This document shows positions 44,621 to 55,160 of a stretch of 64,000 bases of DNA, piece by piece. This DNA comes from Stenotrophomonas rhizophila (GTDB lineage Bacteria; Pseudomonadota; Gammaproteobacteria; Xanthomonadales; Xanthomonadaceae), in contig NZ_RJKV01000003.1 of the NCBI RefSeq assembly GCF_003751305.1, forward strand, positions 360,295-424,294. The letters run 5' to 3'. Made by a program: the position numbers and the translations under genes. The notes beneath the pieces were generated by a model. That model saw nothing but the letters and a program-made list of their open reading frames with translations, was not told the DNA's origin and ran no database searches. Every line of letters starts with the position of its first letter. Position 1 is the stretch's first letter.

Positions 44621-46969
44621 ATGAGCAAGGCGAAGGCGGAAGGACGGCCGCGGTTGACGACAGGGCGCTCGGTGCCCCTGTTGGCCGTGCTGCTGGTGCT
44701 GTTGGCGATCTGGTTCGGTTGGAGCGGCGTGCGCCAATGGCGCCAGGCTGCGGTCGGTGACGCGCTGGAGCAGTCGCGCGACCGCGTGGTCGAAGGCCTG
44801 CAGACGGCGCTGACCGGTCAGCTCGGCAAGCTCGGCAAGATGCTCAAGACCGAGCGCGTTGCCACTGCACTGGCCAGCGGCAATGCACAAGGTGCCGCTG
44901 TCGCCATCCGCGAAGGCTGGCCGGGCGTGGAAGACGTCCAGATCCTCACCGCCGATCTCGATGCGGCCTACGCCGATCCGAAGGCCTTCGGTTATTCGCG
45001 CCTGGCCCTGCTCGAGGCGGCCATCGCCGATGACAAACCTGTCGGTCGCGTGGTGCGCGATGCCGGCGGACAGCGCCTCGGCCTGGCCGCGGCGGTGGAG
45101 CTTGGCCCGCAGGGGGAGGCCGTGGTCTACGTGCGCCAGCCGCTGCTGCGCTTGACCGGCATATTCGACCAGGTCGCCGTGCCGGGTGATGGTTATCTCG
45201 CGCTTCGCCAGGGCAGCCACAACGTCGTCGAACAGGGCAGCCGCGGGCTGTCCGGTGGTGCTGAAGCACTGGCGCGCCCGATCGGCCGCAGCGGACTGCG
45301 CCTGTCGGCCGCGGTGCCGGACATCGAGCCGGGTCCGCTGGGACTGGGCGCGATCTCCAGTGCGATCGTGGCCGTGTTGCTGCTGTTGATTGCCGTGCTG
45401 CTGCTGCTGGGCAAAGGCAAGGTGCCGTTGCCGCGTCGCCGTGGTGCTGCCGACAGTGGTGCCGACGCCGGCCCCACCTTGAGTGAAAGTCTGGCCCAGG
45501 TACCGCTCGCGGTGGCCGCCCTCGAAAGCAACGACGAGACAGCAGCGACCTCGCCGCCGCCGTCCGTGCCGGGCGAGACCGTCGCGGCCGAGATCTTCCG
45601 CGCCTACGACATCCGCGGCATCGTCGGCCGCGAGCTGACCCCCAAGGTCGCCGCCCTGATCGGCCAGGCGATCGGCTCGGTGCTGCAGGTCCAGGGCCTG
45701 CGCGACATCGTGGTGGGCCGCGATGGACGCCTCTCCGGTCCTGAGCTCACCGCCGGTCTGATCGAAGGCCTGCGCCGCGCCGGCTGCAACGTCACCGATA
45801 TCGGCCTGGCGCCGACGCCTGTGGTGTACTTCGCCAGCTACCACCTGCGCGCGGGAAGCTGCGTGGCGGTGACCGGCAGCCACAACCCGCCGGACTACAA
45901 CGGATTCAAGATCGTGGTCGGCGGCGAAACGCTGTCCGGCGATGCGATCACCGAGCTGTACCACCGCATCCGCGATGGCCAGCTGCACGTGGCGCCCGAG
46001 CCGGGCAGTTTCCAGACCCGCGAGGTCAATGCCGATTACATCCAGCGCATCGCCGATGACGTGCAGCTGGATCGTCCGCTCAAAGTGGTCGCCGACGCTG
46101 GCAATGGTGTCGCCGGCGAACTTGCCCAGCCGCTGCTGGAAGCGATCGGTGCCGAGGTCATTCCGCTGTACTGCGATGTGGACGGCACCTTCCCGAACCA
46201 CCATCCGGACCCGAGCGATCCGCACAACCTGGAAGACCTGATCCAGACCGTGAAGCGCTTCGATGCGGATATCGGCCTGGCCTTCGATGGCGACGGCGAC
46301 CGTCTCGGCGTGGTCACCCGCGAAGGCAGGATCATCTACGCCGATCGCCTGCTGATGCTGTTCGCCGCCGATGTGCTGATGCGCAATCCGGGCGCGCTGG
46401 TGATCTACGACGTGAAGTGCAGCGGCAAGCTCTCCGACTACGTGCTGCGCAACGGTGGCAGCCCGCTGATGTGGAAGACCGGCCATTCGCTGATGAAGGC
46501 GAAGATGCGCGAAACCGACGCCGAGCTGGCGGGCGAGATGAGCGGGCACTTCTTCTTCAAGGAACGCTGGTTCGGCTTCGACGATGGCCTGTACGCCGCC
46601 GCGCGCCTGCTGGAGATCCTGGCCCAGCGCGAAGAGAGCCCCTCGGAGGTATTGGACGAACTGCCTGACAGCGTCTCCACTCCGGAGCTGAAAGTGCCGG
46701 TCGATGCGGGTACCCCGCACGCGCTGGTGTCGCTGTTCGTGTCCTCGGTGCAGGTGGAGGACTCGCCGTTCGCCGGTGCGCGCCTGTCCACCATCGACGG
46801 CCTGCGTGCCGATTTCCCCGATGGCTGGGGACTGGTGCGCGCGTCCAACACGACGCCGGTGCTGGTGCTGCGTTTCGAGGCCGATGACGAGGCAGCGCTG
46901 GAGCGCATCAAGGCCCTGTTCCGCGCGCAGCTGCAACCGCTGCTGCCCGGTGTGGACCTGGGCTTCTGA
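44621..46969 (+). CDS. algC: Phosphomannomutase/phosphoglucomutase with membrane-anchored N-terminal domain
   Basis: Interconverts hexose 1- and 6-phosphates for LPS and exopolysaccharide precursors. It is 782 residues long, whereas the catalytic part is about 460 (from residue 322, EIFRAYDIRGIVG). Active-site landmarks: phosphoserine in TGSHNPPDYNGFK (Ser420), metal loop DGDGDRLG (from Asp556), sugar loop GEMSGHFFF and phosphate loop RASNTTPVL. The extra ~320 residues hold two transmembrane helices (PLLAVLLVLLAIWFGW and SAIVAVLLLLIAVLLLLG) around a periplasmic domain, the same extended form as in Pseudomonas algC. Confidence 0.94.
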   Translation: MSKAKAEGRPRLTTGRSVPLLAVLLVLLAIWFGWSGVRQWRQAAVGDALEQSRDRVVEGLQTALTGQLGKLGKMLKTERVATALASGNAQGAAVAIREGWPGVEDVQILTADLDAAYADPKAFGYSRLALLEAAIADDKPVGRVVRDAGGQRLGLAAAVELGPQGEAVVYVRQPLLRLTGIFDQVAVPGDGYLALRQGSHNVVEQGSRGLSGGAEALARPIGRSGLRLSAAVPDIEPGPLGLGAISSAIVAVLLLLIAVLLLLGKGKVPLPRRRGAADSGADAGPTLSESLAQVPLAVAALESNDETAATSPPPSVPGETVAAEIFRAYDIRGIVGRELTPKVAALIGQAIGSVLQVQGLRDIVVGRDGRLSGPELTAGLIEGLRRAGCNVTDIGLAPTPVVYFASYHLRAGSCVAVTGSHNPPDYNGFKIVVGGETLSGDAITELYHRIRDGQLHVAPEPGSFQTREVNADYIQRIADDVQLDRPLKVVADAGNGVAGELAQPLLEAIGAEVIPLYCDVDGTFPNHHPDPSDPHNLEDLIQTVKRFDADIGLAFDGDGDRLGVVTREGRIIYADRLLMLFAADVLMRNPGALVIYDVKCSGKLSDYVLRNGGSPLMWKTGHSLMKAKMRETDAELAGEMSGHFFFKERWFGFDDGLYAAARLLEILAQREESPSEVLDELPDSVSTPELKVPVDAGTPHALVSLFVSSVQVEDSPFAGARLSTIDGLRADFPDGWGLVRASNTTPVLVLRFEADDEAALERIKALFRAQLQPLLPGVDLGF

Positions 46970-46977
46970 TCGGCGTG

Positions 46978-47003
46978 GGTACCGACCAACGGTCGGTACC
47001 TAC
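46978..47003. repeat. GTAG-type palindrome between convergent algC and kdpE
   Basis: GGTACCGACC-aac-GGTCGGTACC followed by TAC, so the minus strand starts GTAGGTACCGACC. The GTAG end supplies the TAG stop codon of kdpE (47000-47002). Only one unit; the sequence differs from the other repeats in the outer stem but keeps GTAG and the GACC-GTTG-GTC core. Confidence 0.85.
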
Positions 47004-47719
47004 CCCTTGAACCGCAGGCCCACGCCCGGCTCGGTGAACAGATAGCGCGAATCCAGCGCCGAATCGCCGAGCTTGTGGCGCAGCTTGCCGACCAGAATCC
47101 GCAGGTAATGCGTGTCGTGCTGATGCGTCGGCCCCCAGATCTCCTGCAGGATCTGCGGCTGCGTCACCACGCGCCCGGCATTGCGCAGCAACAGTGACAA
47201 CAGCGCGTACTCCTTGCGTGTCAGCGCCACCGGCGTACCGTCCAGATGTACTTCGCGCCGTACCAGGTCGATATGCAGGTGCCCATCATCGAACTGCGGC
47301 AGCACGCCCTCACTGGAGACCGTGCGCGAGCGCAGCAGTGCACGCACACGCGCCATCAGTTCCTGCGTGCCGAACGGCTTGGTCACGTAGTCGTTCGCAC
47401 CGGCATCCAGCGCCCGCACCTTCTCGGTCTCGCTCGCACGCACGGTCAACATGATCACCGGCACCTGGCTCCACTGACGCAGCTCGCCCAGCACGTCATG
47501 GCCTTCCATGTCGGGCAGGCCGATATCCAGGATCACCAGGTCCGCCCCCTCGCCGACCAGCGCTTCCAGCCCGGCCTGGCCGGTCGCGGCCTGGGACACG
47601 CGGTAGCCCTGCGCGCGCAGGCTGATCTCCAGGAAGCGCCGGATCTGCGCTTCATCGTCGATCACCAGCACGCGCGCCGGGGGCACGCCGTGGGAAGCCT
47701 CAGGAATCATCGGTGTCAT
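47000..47719 (-). CDS. kdpE: KdpE response regulator
   Basis: OmpR-type regulator of 239 residues. The receiver has the acidic pair in VLVIDDEAQIRR, phospho-Asp in LVILDIGLPDMEG and Lys in YVTKPFG. The C-terminal winged helix (LTRKEYALLSLLLRNAGRVV to LRHKLGDS) contacts DNA. With KdpD it activates kdpFABC under potassium limitation. The start at 47719 overlaps kdpD by 20 nt; a second ATG at 47710 is possible. The stop is provided by a GTAG repeat. Confidence 0.94.
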   Translation of the reverse strand: MTPMIPEASHGVPPARVLVIDDEAQIRRFLEISLRAQGYRVSQAATGQAGLEALVGEGADLVILDIGLPDMEGHDVLGELRQWSQVPVIMLTVRASETEKVRALDAGANDYVTKPFGTQELMARVRALLRSRTVSSEGVLPQFDDGHLHIDLVRREVHLDGTPVALTRKEYALLSLLLRNAGRVVTQPQILQEIWGPTHQHDTHYLRILVGKLRHKLGDSALDSRYLFTEPGVGLRFKG

Positions 47720-50360
47720 CGGCAGGGTGGGGGTGCAGCAGGGGCAGCGTGATGCGGATCAGGGTACCGCGTCCGTCGCGGCCGGGCAGCGCCTGCACGC
47801 TGCCGCCATGCGCGCCGATCATGCCCTGGCAGATGGTCAGGCCCAGCCCGGTGCCGTGCCGACCGCGGTCGCCCCGCTCCACGCTGTAGAACATGTCGAA
47901 GATCCGTGCCCGCTCGTCGTCGGGAATACCGGGGCCGGCATCGAGCACGTCGATGCGCAGCTCACCCTCGACCAGCCGCGCCTGTACCTCCACCGCCGCG
48001 CCGGGCGGGGAGAACTTGGCCGCGTTCTCCATCACGTTGAACACGGCCTGCTCGACCAGCGCCGGATGCACCCAGATCGGCGCCAGTTCAGCGGGAATAT
48101 CCAGCTTCAGCCGCACATCCGGCTGATAGCGCTGCAGGCGGCGCGCGGCCGAGCCGACCAGCTCGTCCACGCCGATCCAGTCGCGGTTGATCTGCAGGCC
48201 GTCGTGGCCGAGCCGGGTCATGTCCAGCAGGTTCTGGATGTAGCGGTCCAGGCGCTCGCCTTCGACCAGGATGGTGTCCAGCAGGGCGCGGCGGTCGCTG
48301 GCATCCATCGCATCGGCGTAGCTGGAGAGGCTGTCGGCCGAGCCGATCATCGCCGCCAGCGGCGAGCGCAGGTCATGCGAGACCGAGGACAGCAACGCCG
48401 AGCGCAGCCGCTCGGTCTCGTTGCTCACGTGCGCCTTCTCCAGATCCGCCACCAGCTGGGTGCGCAGCGCGGCCTGGGCGATGTCGTCCACCATTGCCTC
48501 GGCCAGCTGGCGCTGCTCCGGCGTCAGCCGCGGCGCCTCGCGCGGGAAGCGCATGCCGGCCACGCCGATCGCCCGGTCATCACCGTCCAGCAGCGGGAGG
48601 AACCACCAACCCGCACCGGCCAGCGTATCGGTGAAGCGTCCGCTGGGCTGGGCATGCCGGTGCGCCCAGTCGGCCGCGGCCAGATCGGTGTCGCCCGGTG
48701 CGGCGCTGCCACTGGCGCTGGTGTGCTGTCCGATGCGCAGCCAGGCAGGCGCATCCATCGCCTGTTCCAGCGCTTCGCGGCCTGCCTGCGCGACCTGCTC
48801 GTTGTTCGGCGCACTGGCCAGCTGCCGGCCCAGCACCTGGCGCGCATGCGCGTGCCGGTTGGCCGCGCGCAACGCCACCACCTGCATGCGCAGGCGCGAG
48901 GCCAGCCGCCCTGCCACCAAGGCGGCGGCCAGGAACAGGAAGACCGTGATCACGCCCTGGCGCGCGCTGATCGCGAAGGTGAAACGCGGCGCGATGAAAA
49001 AGAAGTTGTAGGCCAGGAAGCACAACGCTGCCGCGATGACCGCCGCGCTGGTACGGCTGCGCGCAGCGACCATCACCACCGCCACGATGAACACCATCGA
49101 GAGGTCGTACAGCCCGATCCAGCGCTCGGCGATCAGCGCCACCAGGCAGGCGATCGCCGTGGCGCCGAGCGCCAGCAGCGCATCCTTGCCGGCGCTGCGG
49201 CTGGGTATCGACAGCCCGGACCGGCGCGCCCGGGCACGTGCCTGTGGGGTACCGATGATGGTGATCTCGAAATGCGCGCCGCGCCGGATCAGCTGCTGGG
49301 TCAGCGTGCGGTTGAGCATGCGCGCCAGCGGGCGCTCGCGCGTGCGGCCCAGCACCAGCGTGGAGACACCGTTGTGTGCGGCATGGTCAAGCAGTGCATC
49401 GGCGATGCTGGAGCCATGCAGCAGCTCCGCTTCACCCCCGAGGCGGCGGGCGAGGGCAAAGGCGGCATCGATCTCGCGCCGGGTCTGCTCATCGTGCGCG
49501 CGTGCCTGCACCGTCACCACCGTCCACGGCGCATCGCGCCGCTCGGCGATGCGTCGGCCGACCCGCACCAGGTACTCGCTCTGGCCGCCGCCATCGATCG
49601 CCACCAGCACCCGCCGGCGCAGCGGCAGGTTGCCTTCGCCGCGCGCGGCACGGGTCTCGCGCAGGCTGCTGTCCACGCGGTCGGCAGCCTCCTGCATCGC
49701 CAGCTCGCGCAGCGCGGTCAGGTTGGCCGGCGAGAAAAACGCCTGCAACGCCTGCGCCGCCTGCTCCGGCACGTAGACCTTGCCCTGCTGCAGCCGTTCG
49801 ATCAGTTCGCGCGGGGGCAGGTCCACCAGCACGATGTCGTGCAGGCGGTCGAGCACCGCATCGGGCACGGTCTCGCTGACCCGCACGCCGGTGATGCGCA
49901 TGACCACGTCATTGAGGCTCTCCAGATGCTGGATGTTGACCGTGGTCCACACATCGATGCCCGCATCCAGCAGCTCCATCACGTCCTGCCAGCGCCGCTC
50001 GTGGCGACTCCCGGGCACGTTGCGATGCGCCAGCTCGTCCACCAGCACCAGCGCCGGGCGACGTGCCAGCACTGCATCCAGGTCCATTTCATCCAGCGCG
50101 TGCTGTTGATACTCGCGCTGCAGCAACGGCACCTGCGGCAGGCCCGCCAGCAGCGCCGAGGTCTCGGCGCGGCCGTGGGTTTCCACCAGCCCGATCACCA
50201 CGTCCACGCCGCGTCGCAGCTGCTCGTGCGCGCGGGTGAGCATGCTGAAGGTCTTGCCCACGCCGGGGGCCGCACCCAGGAACACGGTGAGTTTGCCGCC
50301 GGCTTCGCGCTGCAGGCTGTCGACCAGGGCATCGGCCTGGCGCGTACGGGAGTCGCTCAT
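47700..50360 (-). CDS. kdpD: KdpD sensor kinase
   Basis: Potassium/osmotic sensor of 886 residues: KdpD domain with Walker A FLGAAPGVGKTFSM, a USP-like domain, four membrane helices (about 395-495), a GAF-like region and the kinase core with phospho-His in SVSHDLRSPLAAMIG, N-box FNVMENAAKFSPPG and G box DAGPGIPDDERARIF. It starts MSDSRTRQADALVDSLQR. It overlaps kdpE and follows kdpC after 37 nt. Length agrees with E. coli KdpD (894). Confidence 0.95.
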   Translation of the reverse strand: MSDSRTRQADALVDSLQREAGGKLTVFLGAAPGVGKTFSMLTRAHEQLRRGVDVVIGLVETHGRAETSALLAGLPQVPLLQREYQQHALDEMDLDAVLARRPALVLVDELAHRNVPGSRHERRWQDVMELLDAGIDVWTTVNIQHLESLNDVVMRITGVRVSETVPDAVLDRLHDIVLVDLPPRELIERLQQGKVYVPEQAAQALQAFFSPANLTALRELAMQEAADRVDSSLRETRAARGEGNLPLRRRVLVAIDGGGQSEYLVRVGRRIAERRDAPWTVVTVQARAHDEQTRREIDAAFALARRLGGEAELLHGSSIADALLDHAAHNGVSTLVLGRTRERPLARMLNRTLTQQLIRRGAHFEITIIGTPQARARARRSGLSIPSRSAGKDALLALGATAIACLVALIAERWIGLYDLSMVFIVAVVMVAARSRTSAAVIAAALCFLAYNFFFIAPRFTFAISARQGVITVFLFLAAALVAGRLASRLRMQVVALRAANRHAHARQVLGRQLASAPNNEQVAQAGREALEQAMDAPAWLRIGQHTSASGSAAPGDTDLAAADWAHRHAQPSGRFTDTLAGAGWWFLPLLDGDDRAIGVAGMRFPREAPRLTPEQRQLAEAMVDDIAQAALRTQLVADLEKAHVSNETERLRSALLSSVSHDLRSPLAAMIGSADSLSSYADAMDASDRRALLDTILVEGERLDRYIQNLLDMTRLGHDGLQINRDWIGVDELVGSAARRLQRYQPDVRLKLDIPAELAPIWVHPALVEQAVFNVMENAAKFSPPGAAVEVQARLVEGELRIDVLDAGPGIPDDERARIFDMFYSVERGDRGRHGTGLGLTICQGMIGAHGGSVQALPGRDGRGTLIRITLPLLHPHPADDTDDS

Positions 50361-50397
50361 GGGCTGGGATTGTGCGCCCAGTACGATACGCAGCGCA

Positions 50398-51060
50398 TCA
50401 AGGCATACCGTAGCGCCGGGCCGTGCCCTGCTGCGCGTCGAGAGCAACGTTCAACGTCATCACGTTCACCCGCGGCTGGCCGAACACACCCCATTGCGGG
50501 CCCCGGGTATTGGCCTGCACCAACGCGGCGACGCGCTCCACCGGCAGGCCACGGCTGCGTGCCACCCGGGCGATCTGCACCTGCGCGGCGGCCGGGGAGA
50601 TCTCCGGGTCCATGCCGGCGCCGGACTGGGTCACCAGATCGCCGGGAACCTGGGCGGCAGGCACGCCTTCGCGTGCGGCCACCGCAGTGATGGCCGCGTG
50701 CACCCGTTCCTGCAGCGCCGGGTTGCTGCGCGCCATGTTGCTGCCGGCGGCGGCCATCGGATCGTAGTTGGCCGCCGACGGCCGCGCCTGGAAGTAGCCA
50801 TCGCCGACGAACGGCTGGGCGATCAACCGCGAGCCGCGCACCTGCCCATCGCGGATCAGCAGGCTGCCATCGGCCTGCGCCGGAAACAGCAGCCGGCTTA
50901 CGCTGGTGGTGGCCACCGCGTAGGCCAGGCCGAGCAGCAGCAGGCTGCTCACGCCGAGCACGAGAGCGGGGCGCCAGGCGCTGTCCTGCTGCAGCTGGGT
51001 GGAAGTGGCAGCGCGGCTGCGCGCCGCGCGGGAAACGGAAGTAGCAAGCGAGCGGTTCAT
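50398..51060 (-). CDS. kdpC: KdpC subunit of potassium-transporting ATPase
   Basis: Single-span subunit of 220 residues that stabilises the KdpFABC complex. N-terminal helix ([20 protein letters not shown]), then the family signature [34 protein letters not shown] and the end [12 protein letters not shown]. The basic N-terminus of about 38 residues before the helix is longer than in E. coli. The ATG overlaps the kdpB stop by four bases. Confidence 0.93.
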   Translation of the reverse strand: MNRSLATSVSRAARSRAATSTQLQQDSAWRPALVLGVSSLLLLGLAYAVATTSVSRLLFPAQADGSLLIRDGQVRGSRLIAQPFVGDGYFQARPSAANYDPMAAAGSNMARSNPALQERVHAAITAVAAREGVPAAQVPGDLVTQSGAGMDPEISPAAAQVQIARVARSRGLPVERVAALVQANTRGPQWGVFGQPRVNVMTLNVALDAQQGTARRYGMP

Positions 51061-53108
51061 GCGCCGAATACCGAGACAAGGAAGAGGTCGATCACTTTGA
51101 TGGCCGCGAACGGCAGCAGCACACCGCCGAGCCCGTACACGAGCATGTTCCGGCGCAGCAGCGCCGTGGCTGTGGCCGGGCGGAAGCGCACCCCGCGCAA
51201 CGCCAGCGGGATCAGCGCCGGGATCACCAGGGCGTTGAAGATCAGTGCCGCCAGCACGGCATTGCGCGGGCTGGACAGGTGCATCACGTTCAACGCCGCC
51301 ATCGCCGGCAGGGTCGAGGCGAACAGTGCCGGCAGGATCGCGAAATACTTGGAGACATCGTTGGCCAGCGAGAAGGTGGTCAGTGCACCACGCGTGATCA
51401 GCTGCTGCTTGCCCACTTCCACCACCGCCAGCAGCTTGGCCGGATCCGAATCCAGATCGACCATGTTGCCGGCCTCCTTGGCCGCCTGCGTACCGGAGTT
51501 CATGGCCAGCCCGATGTCGGCCTGGGCCAGTGCCGGTGCATCGTTGGTGCCGTCGCCGACCATCGCCACCAGCCGCCCACCGGCCTGCTCGGCACGGATG
51601 CGGGCCAGCTTGTCTTCGGGGCGGGCCTCGGCGATGTAATCGTCCACGCCGGCCTCGGCCGCGATCGCCGCAGCGGTCAGCGGGTTGTCGCCGGTGATCA
51701 TCACCGTGCGGATGCCCATCGCGCGCAGCTGCGCGAACTTCTCGCGCATGCCGTGCTTGACCACGTCCGAGAGCTCGATCACGCCCAGCACATGGCGGCC
51801 TTCGCACACCACCAGCGGCGTCGCACCGTTGCGCGCCACCTGTTCCACGCGTCCCGGCAGCTCCAACGGCACCGTCCCGCCCAGCTCACGCACATACGCA
51901 GTGATCGCATCGGAGGCGCCCTTGCGTATGCGGCGGCCGCCGTCCAGATCGACGCCGGACATGCGGGTCTGCGCGCTGAAGGCCAGATAGTCCGCACGGT
52001 CCGGCTCGGCCGTGGTGCAGCCCTGCTCACGTGCCAGCCGCACCACCGACTTGCCTTCCGGGGTCGGGTCGGCCAGCGAGGACAGCAGCGCCGCCTCGCG
52101 CAGCTGGCTGGCGTCGATACCGGCCAGGGCATGGAAATGCGTGGCCTGGCGGTCGCCGTAGGTGATGGTGCCGGTCTTGTCGAGCAGCAGCACGTCCACA
52201 TCGCCAGCCACTTCCACCGCCTTGCCGGACTTGGCCAGCACGTTGGCGGCCAGCGCACGGTTCATGCCGGCGATGCCGATGGCCGGCAGCAGGCCGCCGA
52301 TGGTGGTCGGGATCAGGCACACCAGCAGCGCGACCAGCAGCAGCGGATCGACCTGCACGCCAACGAACGCCCCGATCGCCGGCAGCGTCGCCACCACCAC
52401 CAGGAAGGTCAGCGTCATCGCCGCCAGCAGCAGGGTCAGGGCAACCTCGTTCGGCGTCTTCTGGCGGTTCGCGCCTTCCACCAGCGCGATCATCCGGTCC
52501 AGGAAGCTGTGCCCCGGCTCGGCGGTGATGCGCACGATGATCTGGTCGGAAAGCACTTTGGTGCCACCGATCACGCCACTGCGGTCGGTGCCTGCTTCGC
52601 GCAGCACGGGGGCCGATTCACCGGTCACCGCCGCTTCGTTGATCGTGGCCAGGCCCTGCACGATCTCGCCATCGGCCGGGATCAACTCGCCAGCACTGAC
52701 GATGACATGGTCGCCCGGGCGCAGTTCGGCCGCCGGGACCTGGGTTTCACTGGCGCCGGCATGCGCTGCGGCCAGCCGGCGCGCGCTGAGGTCCTGGCGG
52801 GCCCGCCGCAGCGAGGCGGCCTGGCCCCGGCCACGCGCTTCGGCGACGGCCTCGGCGAAGTTGCCGAACAGCACGGTCAGCAGCAGGATCGCGGTGACCG
52901 CCAGGCCGAAGCCCAGCGGCGCATTGCCGGTCAGCGTCACCAGCGCGCTGACTACCGTGCCGACCATCACCACGGCCATCACCGGGCTGTGCAGCAGGTG
53001 CCGCGGCGAAAGCTTGATCACGGCATCGCGCAGGGCACGGCGCCAACCGGCGCCATCCAGCAGGCGCTGGCGGCGGTGCGAAGAAACGTTCAACGGATAC
53101 GTACTCAT
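51057..53108 (-). CDS. kdpB: KdpB catalytic ATPase subunit
   Basis: P-type ATPase of 683 residues that drives K+ uptake by KdpA. Phosphorylated Asp in [19 protein letters not shown] loop as [11 protein letters not shown], nucleotide-binding KGASDAI and hinge [16 protein letters not shown]. The start [14 protein letters not shown] gives the usual length; there is no good Shine-Dalgarno, so translation may depend on coupling with kdpA, which ends 11 nt before. Cytoplasmic membrane. Confidence 0.95.
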   Translation of the reverse strand: MSTYPLNVSSHRRQRLLDGAGWRRALRDAVIKLSPRHLLHSPVMAVVMVGTVVSALVTLTGNAPLGFGLAVTAILLLTVLFGNFAEAVAEARGRGQAASLRRARQDLSARRLAAAHAGASETQVPAAELRPGDHVIVSAGELIPADGEIVQGLATINEAAVTGESAPVLREAGTDRSGVIGGTKVLSDQIIVRITAEPGHSFLDRMIALVEGANRQKTPNEVALTLLLAAMTLTFLVVVATLPAIGAFVGVQVDPLLLVALLVCLIPTTIGGLLPAIGIAGMNRALAANVLAKSGKAVEVAGDVDVLLLDKTGTITYGDRQATHFHALAGIDASQLREAALLSSLADPTPEGKSVVRLAREQGCTTAEPDRADYLAFSAQTRMSGVDLDGGRRIRKGASDAITAYVRELGGTVPLELPGRVEQVARNGATPLVVCEGRHVLGVIELSDVVKHGMREKFAQLRAMGIRTVMITGDNPLTAAAIAAEAGVDDYIAEARPEDKLARIRAEQAGGRLVAMVGDGTNDAPALAQADIGLAMNSGTQAAKEAGNMVDLDSDPAKLLAVVEVGKQQLITRGALTTFSLANDVSKYFAILPALFASTLPAMAALNVMHLSSPRNAVLAALIFNALVIPALIPLALRGVRFRPATATALLRRNMLVYGLGGVLLPFAAIKVIDLFLVSVFGA

Positions 53109-53119
53109 GGCAGGAGGTC

Positions 53120-54838
53120 TCAGTGCAGCGTCAGCGACAGGTGGTCGGCGACCGGGCCAAGCACCAGCGCCGGCATGAACTGCAATACGGTGAGGATGAC
53201 GATCAGCGCGATCAGGGTCAGCGCGAAGGTCGGGGTTTCGATCTGCAGCGTGCCGGCCGATTCCGGCGCCCGCCGCTTGGCCGCCAGCTGCGCGGCCACG
53301 ATCAACGGGATCACCAGCACCGGGTAGCGGCCCAGCAGCAGCACCAGGGTGCAGCTCAGGTTCCACCACACGGTGGCATCGCCAAGGCCCTCAAAGCCCG
53401 AGCCGTTGTTGGCGAACGCCGAGGTGTACTCGTAGAACACTTGGCTGATGCCGTGGAAGCCGGGGTTGGAGCTGCCGGTGATCGACGGGATCGCCAAGGT
53501 CAGTGCGGTGAAGCCCAGGATGGTGATCGGCTGCAGCAGCACCAGCAGCGCGAGCAGGCGCACCTGCGGCGTTTCCAGCTTGCGGCCGAACAGTTCCGGG
53601 GTACGGCCGGTCATCAGGCCGGCCAGGAATACGCCCAGCATCAGGTACACGATGAACTGCTGCAGGCCGCAGCCGATGCCGCCCCAGATCGCGTTGACCA
53701 GCATGTTGACCATCGGCACGGCACCGGCCAGCGGGCTGAGCGAGTCATGCATGCCGTTGACCGAACCGTTCGATACCTGGGTGGTGATCGCAGCCCACAA
53801 CCCCGTGCCATCGGCACCGAAGCGCACTTCCTTGCCCTCCATCAGCAGCGGGCTGGCCGCCGTGGCCGAGTGACCCTCCAGCCACACGGTGGCGGCGATC
53901 GACACGCTGGACATCGTCAGCATGCAGCCGAACACCAGCCCGGCCAGGCGTTTGCGCCCGGTGAACGCGCCGAGCATGAAGATCACCGCGATCGGGATCA
54001 GCAGGATGCCGATCAGTTCCAGCGCGTTGGACAGCGGGGTCGGGTTTTCCAGCGGCATCGCGCTGTTGGGGCCGTACCAGCCACCGCCGTTGGTGCCCAG
54101 CTGCTTGGCCGCGACCATCGCCGCGACCGGGCCGAGCGGAATCTTCTGCGTCTCCATGCCGGCCGCGGCATCGATCGGCGTCGCCTGCGGACCCCCGACG
54201 AGCGTGGCGGGCACGCCCTGGCTGGTCAGCAGCACCGCCCACAGCAGGCACAGCGGCAGCATGAAGCGCACGCACGCGCGCACCACATCGGCGTAGTAGT
54301 TGCCCACATCGACACGGCGGTCCCCACTGAGCAGCGCGGCCTGGTCGGCCGGCACATCCTCAGGGCGCGCACTGAACAGCGCACGCAGGGTGGCCACCAC
54401 CAGCGCCAGGCCCATCATCGGCGTCACCACCTGCAGGCCGGTGATCGCGGTCATCTGCGAGAAATAGGACAGCTGTGCCTGGCCGGAATAGTGCTGCTGG
54501 TTGGTGTTGGTCAGGAACGACACCATCGTGTGCAGCGCGGTGTCCCAGCGCAGGTTGGGGATCTGGTCGGGATTGAACGGCAGCCAGGCCTGGGTCATGA
54601 AGACCGCCTGCACCAGCACCGCGATCACCACGTTGCTGAGCAGGAAGGCGCCCACGTAGCCACGCCAGGACATACCGCGCGCCGGGTTGACCCCGAGCAG
54701 CCGGTACAGCGGTTTTTCAATCCACCCGAACAGCGCGTCGCCGCGCATCGGGCCACCGCGCATCACCCGGGCCAGGTACAGCCCCAGTGGAAAGGCCAGC
54801 ACGATGCTGGCCAGCAGGATCAACAGGATCTCGGTCAT
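53120..54838 (-). CDS. kdpA: KdpA potassium-channel subunit
   Basis: Channel-like membrane subunit of 572 residues with four pore repeats. Selectivity-filter regions are visible as [33 protein letters not shown] and [13 protein letters not shown]. About ten hydrophobic helices. Length matches the family (about 560). It starts [20 protein letters not shown], 12 nt after kdpF. Confidence 0.96.
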   Translation of the reverse strand: MTEILLILLASIVLAFPLGLYLARVMRGGPMRGDALFGWIEKPLYRLLGVNPARGMSWRGYVGAFLLSNVVIAVLVQAVFMTQAWLPFNPDQIPNLRWDTALHTMVSFLTNTNQQHYSGQAQLSYFSQMTAITGLQVVTPMMGLALVVATLRALFSARPEDVPADQAALLSGDRRVDVGNYYADVVRACVRFMLPLCLLWAVLLTSQGVPATLVGGPQATPIDAAAGMETQKIPLGPVAAMVAAKQLGTNGGGWYGPNSAMPLENPTPLSNALELIGILLIPIAVIFMLGAFTGRKRLAGLVFGCMLTMSSVSIAATVWLEGHSATAASPLLMEGKEVRFGADGTGLWAAITTQVSNGSVNGMHDSLSPLAGAVPMVNMLVNAIWGGIGCGLQQFIVYLMLGVFLAGLMTGRTPELFGRKLETPQVRLLALLVLLQPITILGFTALTLAIPSITGSSNPGFHGISQVFYEYTSAFANNGSGFEGLGDATVWWNLSCTLVLLLGRYPVLVIPLIVAAQLAAKRRAPESAGTLQIETPTFALTLIALIVILTVLQFMPALVLGPVADHLSLTLH

Positions 54839-54850
54839 GGTCGGCTCCGG

Positions 54851-54943
54851 TCAAAAGGTTTCGGGCCGAAGCACGACGTACAGCAGATAGGCGGCGGCAA
54901 CGAGCACGAGCACGCCGCACAGCAGGGAAAGCCAGGCAGACAT
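54851..54943 (-). CDS. kdpF: KdpF small membrane peptide
   Basis: A 30-residue single-helix peptide (SAWLSLLCGVLVLVAAAYLL, ending YVVLRPETF) that stabilises the Kdp complex. The size, the position immediately before kdpA and the ending LLRPE-like PETF all fit KdpF. It is too short for most automatic calls, and a longer frame upstream is not convincing. Confidence 0.9.
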   Translation of the reverse strand: MSAWLSLLCGVLVLVAAAYLLYVVLRPETF

Positions 54944-55110
54944 GGTTGTGGCCTCAAACGCAGGAAAGGGAGCGCGCGGTGCACGGGGCACCGGCGGGGG
55001 AGACTGGCAGATACAGGCGCATGGGACGTCCAGGTGGAACCACTCCACGTCAGGCGCTCATGGTCTGCCTGCCCGGCATAAACGCTCCACGCCCGAAACC
55101 CGCGACTCCC

Positions 55111-55128
55111 GTAAAAAATGCATAAAAA
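55111..55128 (-). promoter_or_regulatory. KdpE-binding box of the kdpFABCDE operon
   Basis: Minus strand TTTTTATGCATTTTTTAC, against the E. coli KdpE site TTTATACTTTTTTTACA. The T-rich, A-T-centred pattern stands out in this GC-rich DNA. It lies about 170 nt before kdpF, so the promoter would be roughly 50-70 nt further downstream; I see no clear -35/-10 there. Confidence 0.7.
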
Positions 55129-55160
55129 GGTGCGTCTTTGGTGCGAACGTTACGCCCCGC

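Noticed and set aside
44042..46936. 964-codon minus-strand frame opposite algC and dut
   Set aside because: Both genes on the plus strand have complete active-site motifs. The antisense frame is a GC-bias artefact.
47727..50690. 987-codon plus-strand frame opposite kdpD
   Set aside because: KdpD has all kinase motifs; the antisense translation is His/Gln/Arg-rich filler.
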